Source: Rallus limicola
Lineage: Eukaryota > Chordata > Aves > Gruiformes > Rallidae
Direction: 5' to 3'
NCBI GenBank assembly: GCA_022605955.1
Contig: JAKCOZ010000015.1
Location: forward strand, 4,717,287-4,781,286
DNA: 64,000 nucleotides
Shown here: piece after piece, positions 12,321 through 24,968 of the stretch
Position numbering within the stretch: position 1 is the first letter of the stretch
Layout: every line of letters starts with the position of its first letter
Made by a program: the position numbers and the translations under genes
Notes under the pieces: generated by a model
Database searches by the model: none
What the model was told of the DNA's origin: nothing
The model's input: only the letters and a program-made list of their open reading frames with translations

Positions 12321-15300
12321 GTGAGCTCTCAGGTTGCGTCCGGCTCGCGATCCCCAGGGATGATGGATCCCACCCTGGGCTAGCCTGGTGCTGAGCCGTG
12401 TCTCTGCCAGCAGCGATGCCTAGAAACAGGGTGGGTTGTTCCAAGTGAGAGCAGAAACCCTGTCATTGAGGCCGTTTGTCTCAGGAAATGACCTTTTGGG
12501 AAACAGTGAGCTCCAAACGGCTTAGGGGCTCCAGAGGCTCCACAGCAGCGTGCTGGTATTTGCCTTCTTTTTATTAGGATTATGCCAATTTGGACACAGT
12601 GAAAGAGCTCAGGTCGCCTCTGGCCTTTGGAATTGTTTTAGAATAATGTCAGGGCAGGTGGATTTGTCGTTAAACACACAACCCTTCTCGCAGTACTGCG
12701 TGTTGCTGCAATGGTATTTTTCAGGCTGCTGGGCCACCCTTCTTTTAAATTCAGTACAGTTTGGGACCATGTTTGGCTGGGTTTCCCCTACAAGCAACTG
12801 TCCCAGCAGCCTCCCCGTGGGGAGGGGATGAAGTGGGAGGTCCCCACTAGCTGGGAGAGAACAGCTGCCCCCCACGCTGCCATGCGGCCCCCAGGGAAGA
12901 GGCTTCTCATACTCTCCCAAAAACAAATAAGGTTTGTGGTGGCTTCATGCTGGCGGGGTGGTGGGCCCTGCTGGGGCCAGGCATGACAGCACAGACACCC
13001 CCCATTCCCAGTGCTCCCTCTTCTCCCTGAGCAGGCCTGCAGAGAGCAGCCAGCAGCTCTGCCCCAGCACCCCAAGGTTTCCTGGGGTGCCCCGAGGCTC
13101 CTGGCCTGGGCACTAAAACTCTCCCACTGCCATTTGACAGTCCACTCCCATTAGGGATGGGGCAAGTAGCACTGCAGGCTGAGGCCTTTCAATAGCTTGG
13201 AGGCCTACAGTGCCTGTACGCCCAGGGATGTTGGCGGGGCCATCCCCTGCTTGTAGCATGTTCCCTCCCCTGCTTCATTAGTGTGCAGACAAATTGCTGA
13301 CGAGCCACTGATGGGGGACACGGGGCAGATCACAGTCTCCATGTTGGGCTGGCTCTCAGCACTGCCCAGGCCTTCTCCTGATCCCCGGGGGAGGATTTGG
13401 GGGAAAGCAGGGGGAGCAGCTCCAGAGCTGCATGGGTCTGACGCTGTGCTCTGCCTTGCCTGCAGGACGGGAGCAAGCCTTACCCCCCGGACCTGTCCCG
13501 CAGCCCCCAGAGCCTGAGCGACACCGGCTACTCCTCCGATGGCATCTCCAGCTCGCAGAGCGAGATCACCGGCCTGGTGCAGCAGGAGGAGGAGAAACTG
13601 AGTGGCACCGGGCTGGCTGGGCAGAGCCCTCCCAGCCCCTCCGAGCTCACCAAGCTGGAGAGCAGCATGCGGCCTCTCCTGGAAGGCCGGGGTGCCCCTC
13701 CAGAGCCCGCCGAGCGCAGCAAGGGGGAGGCGCGGGAGGAGCAGCGGCAGCGGCAGCGACCACGGTACCTCTCCATCACGCCCGAAGCCTTTGACTCGGA
13801 CGAGGAGCTGGAGGACATCCTGGAGGAGGATGAGGACTCGCTGGAGTGGGAGAACCAGCGGGAGCGGCGGGAGAGCGCAGAGTCCTCGGACGAGTTTGGC
13901 AGCAAGCTGCGGCACGACTACGTGGAGGACAGCAGTGAGGGGGGCTTCTCCCCCGTGCCCCCTCGGCCCAAGGGCCGAGAGGCAGAGACGAGTGACGAGG
14001 AGTTCATGCGGAGGCAGATCCTGGAGATGAGCGCAGAGGAGGACAACCTCGAGGAGGAAGAGGAGGAGGGCTACGGGCGTGCTAAGTATGGCGTCCCCAA
14101 AGCCGGGCAGAAGGCTGAGGTGGAGAAGGGCAAAGAGCCGGCATCGGCCAAGCGGCGCCTGCCGCACGGCGCCAGCAGCCTCTACCAGGAGGAGAGGAAG
14201 GAGCTGGAGACAGCAGAGGGCGATGACTTGAGTACAGCTCAGGGCGGACTGCGGCGCTTCAAGACCATCGAGCTGAACAGCACAACTGGCTACGGCCGGG
14301 AGATGGAGATGGGCCAGGAGCCTGACACCAGCCTGGACCGGGAACCTGAGCTGGAGATGGAGAGCCTGACGGGCTCCCCCGAGGAGCGCTCCCGGGGCGA
14401 GTACTCCTCCACCCTGCCGGCCACAACACCCAGCTACACCTCGGGTACCTCACCCACCTCCATCTCCTCCCTGGAGGAGGACAGCGACAGCAGCCCCAGC
14501 CGAAGGCAGCGGCTGGAGGAGGTGAAACAGCAGAGGAAGGCTCGACACCGCTCCCACGGCCCCTTGCTGCCCACCATAGAGGACTCATCTGAGGAGGAGG
14601 AGCTGAGAGAGGAAGAGGAGCTGCTGCGGGAGCAGGAGAAGATGCGGGAGGTGGAGCAGCAGCGCATCCGGAGCACTGCACGCAAGACCAAGCGTGACAA
14701 GGAGGAGCTGAGGGCCCAGCGGAGGAGGGAGCGCTCCAAAACCCCTCCCAGCAACCTCTCCCCCATCGAGGACGCCTCCCCCACCGAGGAGCTACGGCAG
14801 GCAGCGGAGATGGAGGAGCTGCACCGCTCCTCCTGCTCTGAGTACTCACCCTCCATCGACTCAGAGGCCGAAAGCTTTGATGCTGTGACCTCCAAGCTCT
14901 ACAAGTCGGGCAGCGAGTACAACCTGCCCACCTTCATGTCGCTGTACTCCCCAACAGAGAAAGGGGAGAGCGGCCCCAGCCAGCCGGCCAGCAAGCCCCT
15001 CAAGAGCGCCGAGGAAGCCTACGAGGAGATGATGAGGAAGGCAGAGATGATGCAGAAGCAGCAGGTCCAGCAGGCTCAGCCATCTGTTCCCTACGGCAGC
15101 ACCTACCAGCAGGTCGGCTACCACAGCACCGAAAGCCAGAACGGCTTTGAGTACCAGTACACCGAGGAGTACCGGTATGACGGCGGCCCCGCGCGCCCCT
15201 CCCAGCCCGGCTATCCCAGCTCCCTGCCAAAGGCAGGCACGGTGTATGAGGAGATCCTGCAGACCTCCCAGAGCATCTCTAGGATGCATCAGTCCTCCTC

Positions 15301-18300
15301 CTTCGACCTGGCCCTCGAGCAGGGAGAGAAGGCGAAGGGGCAGGAGGAGGCATTCCAGGAGAAGCACTTCCTCAACGCTGAGAGCGCCTACGCTGACCTG
15401 ATGAAGCAGAACGGCGGCCCACTCACCCCCGGCACCAGCCCCACGCAGCTCTCTGCTCCCGTCTCCTTTGCCACCTCCGAGGGCAGCACAGGCAAGGCCA
15501 TTCCTGACGTCCGGGTCACCCAGCATTTTGCAAAAGAGGGGCAAGACCTAGCCAAGCTCCAGGGCACCCCAGCAGCGCCCAGCCCGGCATCCAAGCCTGC
15601 CGCCACCCCTTACGCTTATGGCAAAGGCACCACCACGGTGACTACGGCAGCGGCAGGTGGGCCCGGGAGCACACCACGGAGCTACAGCTCCTCAGCTCCA
15701 GAGGCCCCGTCAGGAGCCAGCAGAAGCTATGGTCCAGTGAAGAGCACTGTCAGCTACGGCTCACAGACAGAGGACACCGGCAGAAGCAAGGCAGCGGTGG
15801 AGATCAGCGTGCAGACGGCCAGAGAGAAGCCCCCAGCACCAAGCGACAGCAGACCCCCCACACCCAAGACGTACCCCTTCTTCAAGAGCTCCAGCCCACC
15901 GCTCTCACCCACCTCCCCCACACACAGTCCCACCCGTGCTACAAAGGCCACGGCGGAGTTTTCCACGCAGACGCAGAGCCCCCTCCTCCCCTACGAGGGT
16001 CCCGCTGCCACCGCCGCTGCCAGCCCTGCTGCCTCATCCCCCATGGTGGCACAGGGGACACAGACGCCGCACCGGGCAGGCTCGCCGCGCCTGACCCGAC
16101 AGCCCTCCTCACAGGACAGCCCCTTCATGGTGATCACTCTGGCAGCCGATGCAGCCAGCCAAACCAAGCCGGTAAGCTCCGGCTCCTCAACGTCTCCCAC
16201 CTCGTCACCCACCAGGCCAAGCCGGCAGCTGCCAGTGCATGGCTACAGCCAGGTGCCAGAGCCGGAGCAGACACCTACTGCCTACATCAGGGCGCAGCCA
16301 GTGAAGGAGCATGCCCAGAAGACCCCAGCTGTGAGTTCAGCCACCGACGGCATCACAGGGCTGTATGGCTGGGGAGCGCTGCCTGCAGAAAACATCTCCC
16401 TCTGCCGCATCTCCTCCATCCCCGGCACGTCCCGCGTCGAGCCAGGCCCCAAGGCGCCGAGCACTAATGCTGTGGACTTACGAACCGCGCTGAAGTCCGC
16501 CCCCATCATCATAACAGACCAAGGCATGGATCTCACCTCCTTGGCCACCGAGGCCAGGAAGTACTGCCTGACCTTGGACCACATTCCGAGCCGGCAATCC
16601 ACAGCCATCCAGCCCTTGATCATCAACCTCAACGCCCAGGAGCAGCCTCATGCCATCATCGCGGCAGCCAGCACCGCCGGCCTGGCCATCGCCTCACCCG
16701 TGCTCCTCTCGCAGCCCAAACAGCCCGTGGTGTATGGAGATCCTTTCCAGAGCCGGGTGGACTTTGGGCAGGGCACTGGGAGCCCAGTGTGCTTGGCACA
16801 GGTGAAGCAGGTGGAGCAGGGGGTCCAGACAGCCACTGTCAGAGCCAGTGGGGCACCCGGCGGCAAGCCTGAGCCCCCCGCTCCCCCCCAGACCAAGTTT
16901 GGTAGGTACGGCATGCCCAGCCAGATGGTGAAGAAGGACATGCTCATCACGCAGACCGGAGGGGTGCAGAACATCAGTGGCCTCCCACAGCCCTTCCCAT
17001 CGGAGCCAGGCTCAGAGCTGTACCGTGCAGTGCCGGTAGAGCTGAAGAGCCAGAGCCCTCTGCTCACACTGGGTGGCAAGAAGTCCCAGGTGATGATGGT
17101 GCAGATGGAGGAGGCGGCAGCTGGCCCGGTGACCAAGGTGCTGAAGGAGGAGCCACCGGCCAATGTGCTGGACCTGACGGGTGTGAAGCCGGAGAGCCAG
17201 GTGGCCTGTTGTGATGTGGTCTACAAGTTCCCCTTTGGCGGCAGCTGCACTGGTGCTTTCAATCCCACCTCCAAGATGCCAGAGAAGAAAGCTGGGGAGG
17301 TGCCAGCACCCAGCCGGAAAGCCAGCGGGCCCCTCTATGGCAGCAGAGAGCCAGAGCTGCCAGAGACCTTTCCCTACCGGGAGCAGCCAACCCCGGCGCC
17401 CGCACTCTATGAGGAGCAGAAGTTTTACCCCACCGGTGCCTTTGGCCGCCTCTACTCCTCCATGTCTGACACAAACCTCTCTGAAATTGGGATGAGCTAC
17501 TACCCCACAAAGGGGGATCAGCCCTTCCCCTCCCCGGCGGGTGACGCTGCTGTGGACCTCAGCACCATGAAGCACTCCTACAGCGTGGGCTTTGCCGAGG
17601 GGGGTTACCTGGGCCATGGGCTGCAGTACGGCTCCTTCTCCGACCTCCGCCAGCCGGCAGAGCTGCTGGGCCACCCGCTCCCCATGCGGAGGTACAGCTC
17701 TGCCTCCAACATCTACTCCGACTACCGCTACTCACCCCGGGGGGACCTGGCCAGCTTCCAGGAGTCCAGCCTGGCTCACTACAGTGCCACCACAGCACGG
17801 GAGATCAGCCGCATGTGCGCCGCCCTCAACTCCATGGATCAGTACGGGGGTCGGCATGCCAATGGCCCCGACGTGCTGCCCTATGGCCCCGGCACCGGGC
17901 CGGGCAGTGCAGGGAGCCTGGCAGCTCAGCAGCAGGGTCCTGCACCCCCCAAACCTGGTGGGATGTACAACCCCACCTTCCCTGAGGGGCGGCAAGGCTT
18001 CGGCAGCCTGGCACAGTACAACGTCCCCGGCATCCGCCTGGGCACCGTCCGACAGATGTTCCCTTCCACCGCCACTGTGCGCGCTGCCGATGGCATGATC
18101 TACTCCACTATCAACACGCCCATTGCCTCTACGCTGCCCATCACCACCCAGCCAGCCTCAGTGTTGCGGCCCATGCTGCGTGGGCTGTACAGACCCTATG
18201 GTCCGGGTGGGGTGGCCGCGGTCCCGCTGGCCAGCCTGGCCAGGCTGCCAGTTGTCACCCCCCGTGTCCCACTGCCGGCACAGAGCCTCTACCGCTACCC

Positions 18301-21300
18301 AGCGCCTGGCCGGCCGGCCCCAGCAGCCTCACTGATGGAGACACCTGTCTACCTGGGCAAGCCTGTCAGCACAACACCGGCCGCAGCGGCCACCGGCCCC
18401 GCTCCCAAAGCCCCTGCTGCCCCTGCCAGCAGTTTGCAGAGAGCAGAGCCAGCCGGGACTGCTCCCCGTGCCGAGGGTCCGTCTGCACCAGCATCCGGCA
18501 AGGAGGGTGGGCAGGCGGCCACGGTGCCCAAGCCACCGGTGGATGGGGCTCAGAGGGAAGAGCGGGAGCGGGAGGAGGAGCGGCAGCGCAAGCAGCAGGA
18601 GCATGTGCTGCAACTGGAGCGGGAGCGTGTGGAGCTGGAGAAGCTGCGGCAGCTGCGGCTGCAGGAAGAGCTGGAGCGGGAGCGCGCGGAGCTGCAGCGG
18701 CACCGGGAGAAGGAGCAGCTGCTGGTGCAGCGGGAGCTGCAGGAGCTGCAGTGCATCAAGCAGCAGGTGCTGCAGCAGCAGCAGGAGGAGCGGCATGCAC
18801 AGCTGGCGCTGCAGCGGGAGCAGCTTGCCCAGCAGCGCCTCCAGCTTGAGCACATCCACCAGCTCCAGCACCAGCTGCAGCAGCAGCTGGAGGAGCAGAA
18901 GCGGCAGAAGACGGCCTTCCCCACGCCTGCCGAGCCTGCCACCCGCCTGCCCGAGGGCCCTGCTGAGGTGCCACCACGGGGCCCGACGCACAATGGGCAG
19001 GCATGGCTCCCGCCAGGCCAGGCACCACCAGAGGGGCCTGCTGGCTCCCGCTACCCTGCGCCGCAGCGACCGCTTAGCAGCTCTGCTTCGGACATGTCGC
19101 TGCAAGCGGAGGAGCCCTGGGAGCCTGTCCGGGGCATCAAGAAGAGGAACTCGATGCCACGGCTGCGGGACGCCTATGAAAAGGAGGCAGTGCGGGAGGC
19201 CTTCGCGGCGAGGAAGATGGCGGACAGCAGCGTGCAGACAGACGAGGAGGACGGCGAGGAGCGGTACCTGCTGTCACGGCGGCGGCGGGTGCGGCGCAGC
19301 GCTGACTGCAGCGTGCAGACTGATGAGGAGGACAGCGGGGAGTGGGAACAGCCCGTACGCCGCCGGCGCTCCCGGCCCTCGCGGCACACCGAAGCTGGTG
19401 CTGAAGGCAAGTCGGAGGGGACGGCCCGCGGCACAGCCAGCGTGGGCATCCAGACCATCAGCGACTGCTCGGTGCAGACAGAGCCCGATCAGCTCCTCCG
19501 CGTCTCCCCCTCCATCCACATCACCACCCATGATCCCCGCGTGGAGATTGTCAAGTACATCTCAGCCCCGGAGAAGACGCAGCGGGGTGAGAGCCTGGCT
19601 TGCCAGACAGAGCCAGAGCCGTCTCCCCAGCCCGGCGTCGTGGTCCCTCAGCTGACAGTGCCCACCACCATCCCACCCTACTCCACCAATATCCAGATGG
19701 TGAGCACAGGCCCCCTGGACCCCCATGCTGTCCGGCAGCAGACTCTGGGCAAGTTTGAGAAGAAGAAGCCGGATCCCCTGGAAATTGGCTACCAATCCCA
19801 TCTGCCTGCCGAGTCCCTCTCCCAGCTGGTGACCCGCCAGCCACCCCGCTCTCCCCAGGTCCTCTACTCCCCTGTCTCCCCTCTCTCCCCCCACCGCCTC
19901 CTGGAGTCCTCCTTCGCGACCAGCGAGCGGCTGAACAAAGCTCACGTCCCTCCGCAGAAGCACTTCACCGCCGAATCGGCCCAGCGCCAGCAGACGCTGC
20001 CGCGACCCATCAAGACCATGCAGCGCTCCCTCTCCGACCCCAAGCCCATCAGCCCCACTGCCGATGAGGCTGGCAAGGACAGGTTCTCCCTCTACCAGCA
20101 CCCACTGCTCCCTGGCACCCAGGTACGTGGGAACTTCCCTTCCCTCAGGGAACAGCCCCAGGAGGCACCTCGGGATGTTTCGGTTTCATTAGTGCAGTGG
20201 TAATTAATATTTTAAAAGGCTGGCTTCCTGCAGCACCCGATGCTGGCAGCCAGAAGGAAGCCCTGGAGCTCTGTGGGCTGCACAAGCCCCTCAGGGGTAT
20301 GAGCTGCAGCTGGGTGGCATGACAAGGGCTGTGCCCTGGCCCCCACCCCAGCCAGGTCCCACTCCTCTCCCATGGAGCAGCCACCCCACGTGGCTTCATT
20401 TCAGGCTGCGGCAGCAGCTCTCACTCCCACCTTTGTCCCTGCACACCAAGGTTGCTTTGGGCTGCCAAGAACCTTTCAAAGAGCCCTCGGGACTTGCCCA
20501 GGGGAGGCAGCAGCCCCCAGCCACCCCCCCAAGCCCTGCTGCCAGGCACTCGAGGACGAAACGCCGTGTTTGCGGCAGGCGGCGAGGCGCACATGGCCAG
20601 ATAGGCACTTGGCCGGCTGCCACCCCGGTCATTGCTCACGGGAAGCGCCCAGCCTGTTACTTCCATCCTATTTATTGTGCTTTTACATAAACGCCGCTTC
20701 CTTGGTGCATGGGGGGACACGTGCCTGGCCATCCACCTTTCTACAGCCCCAGGGCACAGGAGGAGTTCCTCAGTGCTCAGGTGGGGGGGAGGATACACTG
20801 GAGAGGGGGACGCCCACCCGCACCCCTGACCTGCTGTCCCTTGGCTTTGCAGGTGGGGGGGCTCCAGTCGAGCCCGTTGGCACGCAAGGTGAAGCGGACG
20901 CTGCCCAGCCCTCCGCCTGAGGAGCCCCATGTCCCCCTGGCCAGCCCAGCCACCCCCCAGCTCTACCTGAGCAGTCTGTCCGCCAAGGCCACCGCACCGG
21001 TCACCAAGGCAAGCCTGCTGAAGGAGCTGGACCGCGACCTGAAGCTGGTGGAGCACGAAGCCACCAAGCTGCGGAAGAAGCAGGCGGAGCTGGATGAGGA
21101 GGAGAAGGAGATCGACGCCAAGCTGAAGTACCTGGAGCTGGGCATCACTCAGCGCAAGGAGTCGCTGCTGAAGGAGCGGGGGGGCGGGCGGGACCACCCC
21201 TACCTGCGCTGCGCCGGGGATCGGCGCGACTACCTGTCCGACAGTGAGCTGCACAGCCTGCGCCTTGCTGCCTACGATGGCACCGGCCTGCGCCCCGCTC

Positions 21301-24300
21301 CCACTGGGCAGTACCCCGACTTCGCCGCTGCCGCCGCTGCCTCCTACGGCGCTTACCCATTCCCCACCGCGCAGGGCCCTGCCGCCTTCCCACCGGCACG
21401 CCTGCAGCCCGCCCAGTACCCCACGGCCAGCACCTCGCAGGACGGCTTGCCGGCAGCCCCGCTGCCTGCCTTTGCCTCGCCCGGCTCCTTCCCAGCTCCC
21501 GGTGCTGCGTACCCAGAGCTGGGTGCCCCAGGCCAGCCGGGCTTCCGGCCCCAAAACCCCTACCAAGCCCCGAGCGCCTTTGCCGGGGCGGCTGCCGTGC
21601 CAGCAACGCAGCCCGCCCTCTTCCAGAGCTTGGCGGAGGCAGCCGGTGGGCATCAGAAGCCACGTCAGACCTCGCTGGCTGACCTGGAGCAGAAGATCCC
21701 CACCAACTACGAAGTCATCAGCGCGGCCACCAGCTCCTCTGCCATCCCTGACGTCACCTTCAGCGCCACGACAGCAAGCACTGGCTATGAGCAGTACAAG
21801 ACGCCCGAGGCCCGGCCGGCTGAGAGAGCTGGCACGGCACAGGGCCCCTCAGCCAGCTTCTCTTCCGAGTCTCTCTACACCAGCCTAGAGCAGAACATCC
21901 CCCGTAACTACGTGATGATCGAGGACATCAGTGAGCTCACCAAGGAGAGCCCAGCGGTGGAGGGGCAGAAGGTGGAGCCGGTGGGCACAGGAGCCGATGG
22001 TCGCCACGGCAGAGAGAAGAGTGAGCTGGGGGATGCCGAGGGCTCCAGCCGGCCCTGCTGCTACACCAAAGCCGAGGAGGAATCCGAGGAGGATGTGTAC
22101 GACCACCATGGTCCTGACCATCGAGGGAAGAACAGCTACCACCGGGGCATGGAGAGCAATGGCAGGGTGTCAGGGAGCTCCGCCACCTCGTCCTACTACT
22201 ATGGGGACAGCGAGTACCGACACTCCTCACGGGCTGACAAGCACGGCTCCAGTGCAGCACTGCCAAAGCATTCATCCAAGAACCTGGCGCCCGCTGTGGT
22301 CTCCTCAAAGCGCAGCAAGCACAGGAAGCAGGGCATGGAGCAGAAGATCTCCAAGTTCTCCCCCATCGAAGAAGCCAAAGATGTGGAGTCAGACCTGGCC
22401 TCCTACGCGGCAACGACCTCGGTTGGCAGCAGCAACGTGGCCTCCCGGGCCAAGAAGCTGCAGGAGGAGATCACCTACGGCCTGAAGAAGAATGTCTATG
22501 AGCAGCAGAAGTACTACGGCGTCTCCAGTCGGGACCTGGTGGACGAGGAGGAGCGGGTCTACTCTGCCGGCAGCAGAACCCGCTCCTCTGGCTACGGGAT
22601 AGAGAAGGCCTCCAGCCGGGAGGCGAGCAGCCGGAGCAAGTCCTACGAGCGTGAGGGCATGGAGCGCTCCCAGAAAGGCAGTTCCAAGCCCTCATCCCTC
22701 AGCATGAGCCAGAGCCGTGGGCGGGCGCCTGTCCGTGCACAGCCCTCAGAGGAGGAGAGCCCCGTCAGCCCCATGGGGAAGGCGGTGGGGGGTTCACGTG
22801 CCGCCGGGGGGCCCGGCTCCCAGTCAGCAGGAGACCCCTGCTCCCAGTTCTGCTCCAGCCACTCGTTGCCTGATGTGCAAGAGCACATCAAAGACGTGCC
22901 AAGGAGTCACTCGTACAAGCACGAGGAGGGCTACGGCATGGACGATGCCCATTGCGTTGTCTCGGACAGCGAAGGTAACGGCTCCCCGTGGTGACCACCC
23001 CAGAGCATGGCGCTTCCCCGGGGCATGCTCGTCCTCTCATATGCAGAGACACTCTCACCGCCTCAGTTTGCTTGACACGTGCCTTCCTCCCCCCTGCCCG
23101 GGTGTTCGGTGTTCGCCGGCCCTGCGCGGTGCCTCACCGTGCCGTGCCGTGCTGTGTCCCATCCCCAACCGGCGCGGGCTGTCCCTGGCGCGCGTGCCCG
23201 CTGCTTGCCTCTCCCGCCTCATTGCATGGCTTCTGCCCAAACGGCCTCGAGCGAGGGATTGACTGTGGTTTGTTTTTGGTTTCCGAAGCCTATCATTTGG
23301 GCCAGGAGGAGACAGACTGGTTTGATAAGCCCAGGGAGGTGCGGGCGGAGAGGGTCAGGCACTACGGTGGCCACTCTTCCTCGCAGAAGAGACCCCCAGC
23401 TAAGCACACCTACCACGACTACGATGAGCCCCCCGATGAGGACCCATGGCAGCATGATGACTACCCCCAGCACCGTGAGCACCGGCACCATGGGGAGTAT
23501 GGGCGCCACACCGGCGCCTCCCGGCACACAAGCGACGAGCCCCCACGACGCTCAGCCAAGCAGCACCCACGGGAGCCCAGCCGCCATGAGCCCCGTGGTC
23601 ACGGGCCACCAGCTGCTCCCAAGAAGGCACAGCAGCCCGAGCCCCGTGCACCTGCGCCCTACGGCCCCGGCTCTGCTGAGTACGCCCCACCATCTCGCCC
23701 CGCTGCTCACCACCACGGTGCTGAGACCTCCAAGGCACAGAAGCCCACCCAGCCACACGGACCAGCCGCCCCAGCACCGAAGCCAGAGCCCCTCGCACAC
23801 CCGCAGCAGCCAGCAGCCAGGCAGCAGCAGGCCGGGCAGCCAGCGGCACGGCAGCAGCCAGCAGTGCGGCAGGCTGCCCAGCCGGCAAGCTCAGCGCAGC
23901 CTGAGGCCAGGGGCAGGACGCAGGGACCCCCATCGTCCCGGCCACCGCAGCAGCAGCCAGGGCCAGCTCAGGGGGCAGGGAAGGCACCGGCCACACTCCA
24001 CGCGCAGCCGGGCGGCCACACAGCACCAACCGTAAGTATGGACTCAGCCAGCTCAGCCACCATCGCATCCCATGGCTCTGCCCAGGGCTGGCCCAGGTGC
24101 TCATGGCCAGGGGCTGGTAGGGGGAGGGTTAGGGGACAGGAGCCTCGGGGCAAGGTCTGTGTTACCTGTGTGCCCACCACGGCCACCCCTGAGTGCAAGG
24201 GAAGGAGCCGTCCCCTTGAGGGGGCCTTCCTGCACCCTAGATCCTGCCCTGATGCTTTTGGGGTTACAGGGCCTTTTTCCCATGGTGTTTGGGGGTTTCA

Positions 24301-24968
24301 GTGTTGTTTCCTGGCCCGGGACACCCCTGGAGAACACTCTGCCAGGGGGGACAAGTCCTGAGAGCTGTTTTCCCCATTCCAGCCAAAAGCGGAGCAGACG
24401 GACGCATCCAAACCCGCAGCGAAAGTGCCACAGCAGCCAGGGAGAGCGCCCACAGCCCAGCCCCTGGGGGCAGCAGGTCAGTGGGCCCGGTGCCATGGTG
24501 CCAGCCCTTGCTTGCCCGCTGCCTGCCAGCCCGGGGACTCCCTCAGTTGAGGCCCCAGGCCAGGCCCATCTTCCCGCTAACAGTGGCTGTGTTCATCCCC
24601 CAGCAGACAGCAAGGCCGGTCCAAGGGCAGCCGGGCCTCGTGGTCCTGCCGGCCCAGCAACGGGGCAGCCGGGAGTGGAAGGAGAGAGCGTTTTCTCCAA
24701 AATCCTGCCGGGGGGGGCAGCGGAACAAGCAGGCAAACTGACCGAAGGTGAGGGCTGCTTATGGGGACAGGATGGAAACACCCCACTGCACTTTGGGGGT
24801 GACCGGGAGCAGATGACGGGATGTGGTGCTCCTACAGCTCAGGGGAACAGCAGCGGTTTGGGGGCTGGGCAGGTGGGGGGGCCAGGGTGGCTGCGCTGTG
24901 CTGACACCTCTCCCGGCTTCCCTGCAGCGGTGTCGGCTTTTGGCAAGAAGTTCACTTCGTTCTGGTGA
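11904..24968 (+). CDS. BSN: Bassoon presynaptic scaffold protein (3'-most seven coding exons; 5' part outside the window)
   Basis: Bassoon is a giant (about 3,900 aa in mammals) cytomatrix protein of the presynaptic active zone. It organises vesicle docking sites and binds partners such as ELKS/CAST, RIM-binding protein and dynein light chain. Coding exons read here: 11904-12320, 13466-20122, 20853-22974, 23289-24031, 24383-24476, 24607-24747 and 24928-24968 (stop). All have GT-AG boundaries and compatible phases, and together encode about 3,400 residues, close to the human length from zinc finger 2 to the C-terminus. Diagnostic blocks include WLCLNCQTQRLL (end of zinc finger 2), SPQSLSDTGYSSDGISSSQS, LDREPELEMESLTGSPE, the CC3 coiled coil and the C-terminus ESVFSKILPGGAAEQAGKL...FGKKFTSFW. 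Identification is from memory of mammalian Bassoon. Piccolo is the only serious alternative and does not share these blocks throughout. Confidence 0.97.
13466..20122 (+). CDS. BSN: BSN giant exon (6,657 bp, 2,219 codons)
   Basis: This single uninterrupted exon has acceptor ttgcctgCAG and donor CAG|GTACGT, with phase 0 at both ends. It corresponds to the very large exon 5 of mammalian BSN. In order it encodes: the DTGYSSDGISSSQSE block; acidic stretches (ILEEDEDSLEWE, 13,801-14,070); a charged coiled-coil-like segment of EELREEEELLREQEKMREVE type (about 14,580-14,740); several (S/T/V)QT motifs typical of dynein-light-chain ligands (15,760-16,170); the ITDQGMDLTSLA region (16,512); and tyrosine-rich repeats (17,400-17,800). 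These are followed by a long Glu/Arg/Gln coiled coil (about 18,555-18,915) and a cluster of SVQTD/E motifs (19,226-19,615). Most of the rest is Pro/Ser/Thr-rich and probably disordered. High GC and few stops create long shadow frames on both strands. Confidence 0.97.
20853..22974 (+). CDS. BSN: BSN exon with the C-terminal CC3-type coiled coil
   Basis: The exon is 2,122 bp, enters in phase 0 and leaves in phase 1, with acceptor ggctttgCAG and donor GAAG|GTAACG. Near its start (about 21,000-21,180) it encodes KASLLKELDRDLKLVEHEA...EEKEIDAKLKYLELGITQRK. This coiled coil is strongly conserved between Bassoon and Piccolo and is known from work on mammals as the ELKS/CAST-interacting region. An Ala/Pro/Tyr-rich segment follows. 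Two near-repeats, DLEQKIPTNYEVI (21,680) and LEQNIPRNYVMIEDI (21,885), come next, and then a Ser/Arg/Tyr-rich tail ending in HCVVSDSE. Confidence 0.95.
23289..24031 (+). CDS. BSN: BSN exon: His/Gln/Pro-rich C-terminal region
   Basis: The exon is 743 bp. The codon split with the preceding exon gives SEA, then YHLGQEETDWFDKPRE and HTYHDYDEPPDEDPW. These match the mammalian Bassoon C-terminal region closely. The second half is a low-complexity Gln/Ala/Pro/His stretch with repeated PAARQQ-type units (about 23,800-23,880). Acceptor is ttccgAAG (an AAG acceptor) and donor ACC|GTAAGT. The phase at the 3' end is 0. Confidence 0.93.
24383..24968 (+). CDS. BSN: BSN last three coding exons and stop codon
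   Basis: Coding segments are 24383-24476 (94 bp), 24607-24747 (141 bp) and 24928-24968. They encode PKAEQTDASKPAAKVP, then DSKAGPRAAGPRGPAGPATGQPGVEGESVFSKILPGG... and finally AVSAFGKKFTSFW followed by TGA. The conserved terminal block supports both the splicing and the stop. The acceptor of the 141-bp exon is a NAGNAG pair (CAGCAG at 24,601-24,606). Use of the upstream CAG would add one in-frame alanine. Confidence 0.93.

Noticed and set aside
13205..14167. 320-codon minus-strand frame opposite the start of the giant BSN exon
   Set aside because: It is a shadow of the plus-strand coding frame, whose acidic codons give Leu-rich antisense translations.
20421..21653. 410-codon minus-strand frame opposite the BSN exon at 20,853
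   Set aside because: It is antisense to a firmly identified coding exon and crosses its intron boundary. It has low-complexity composition and no domain.
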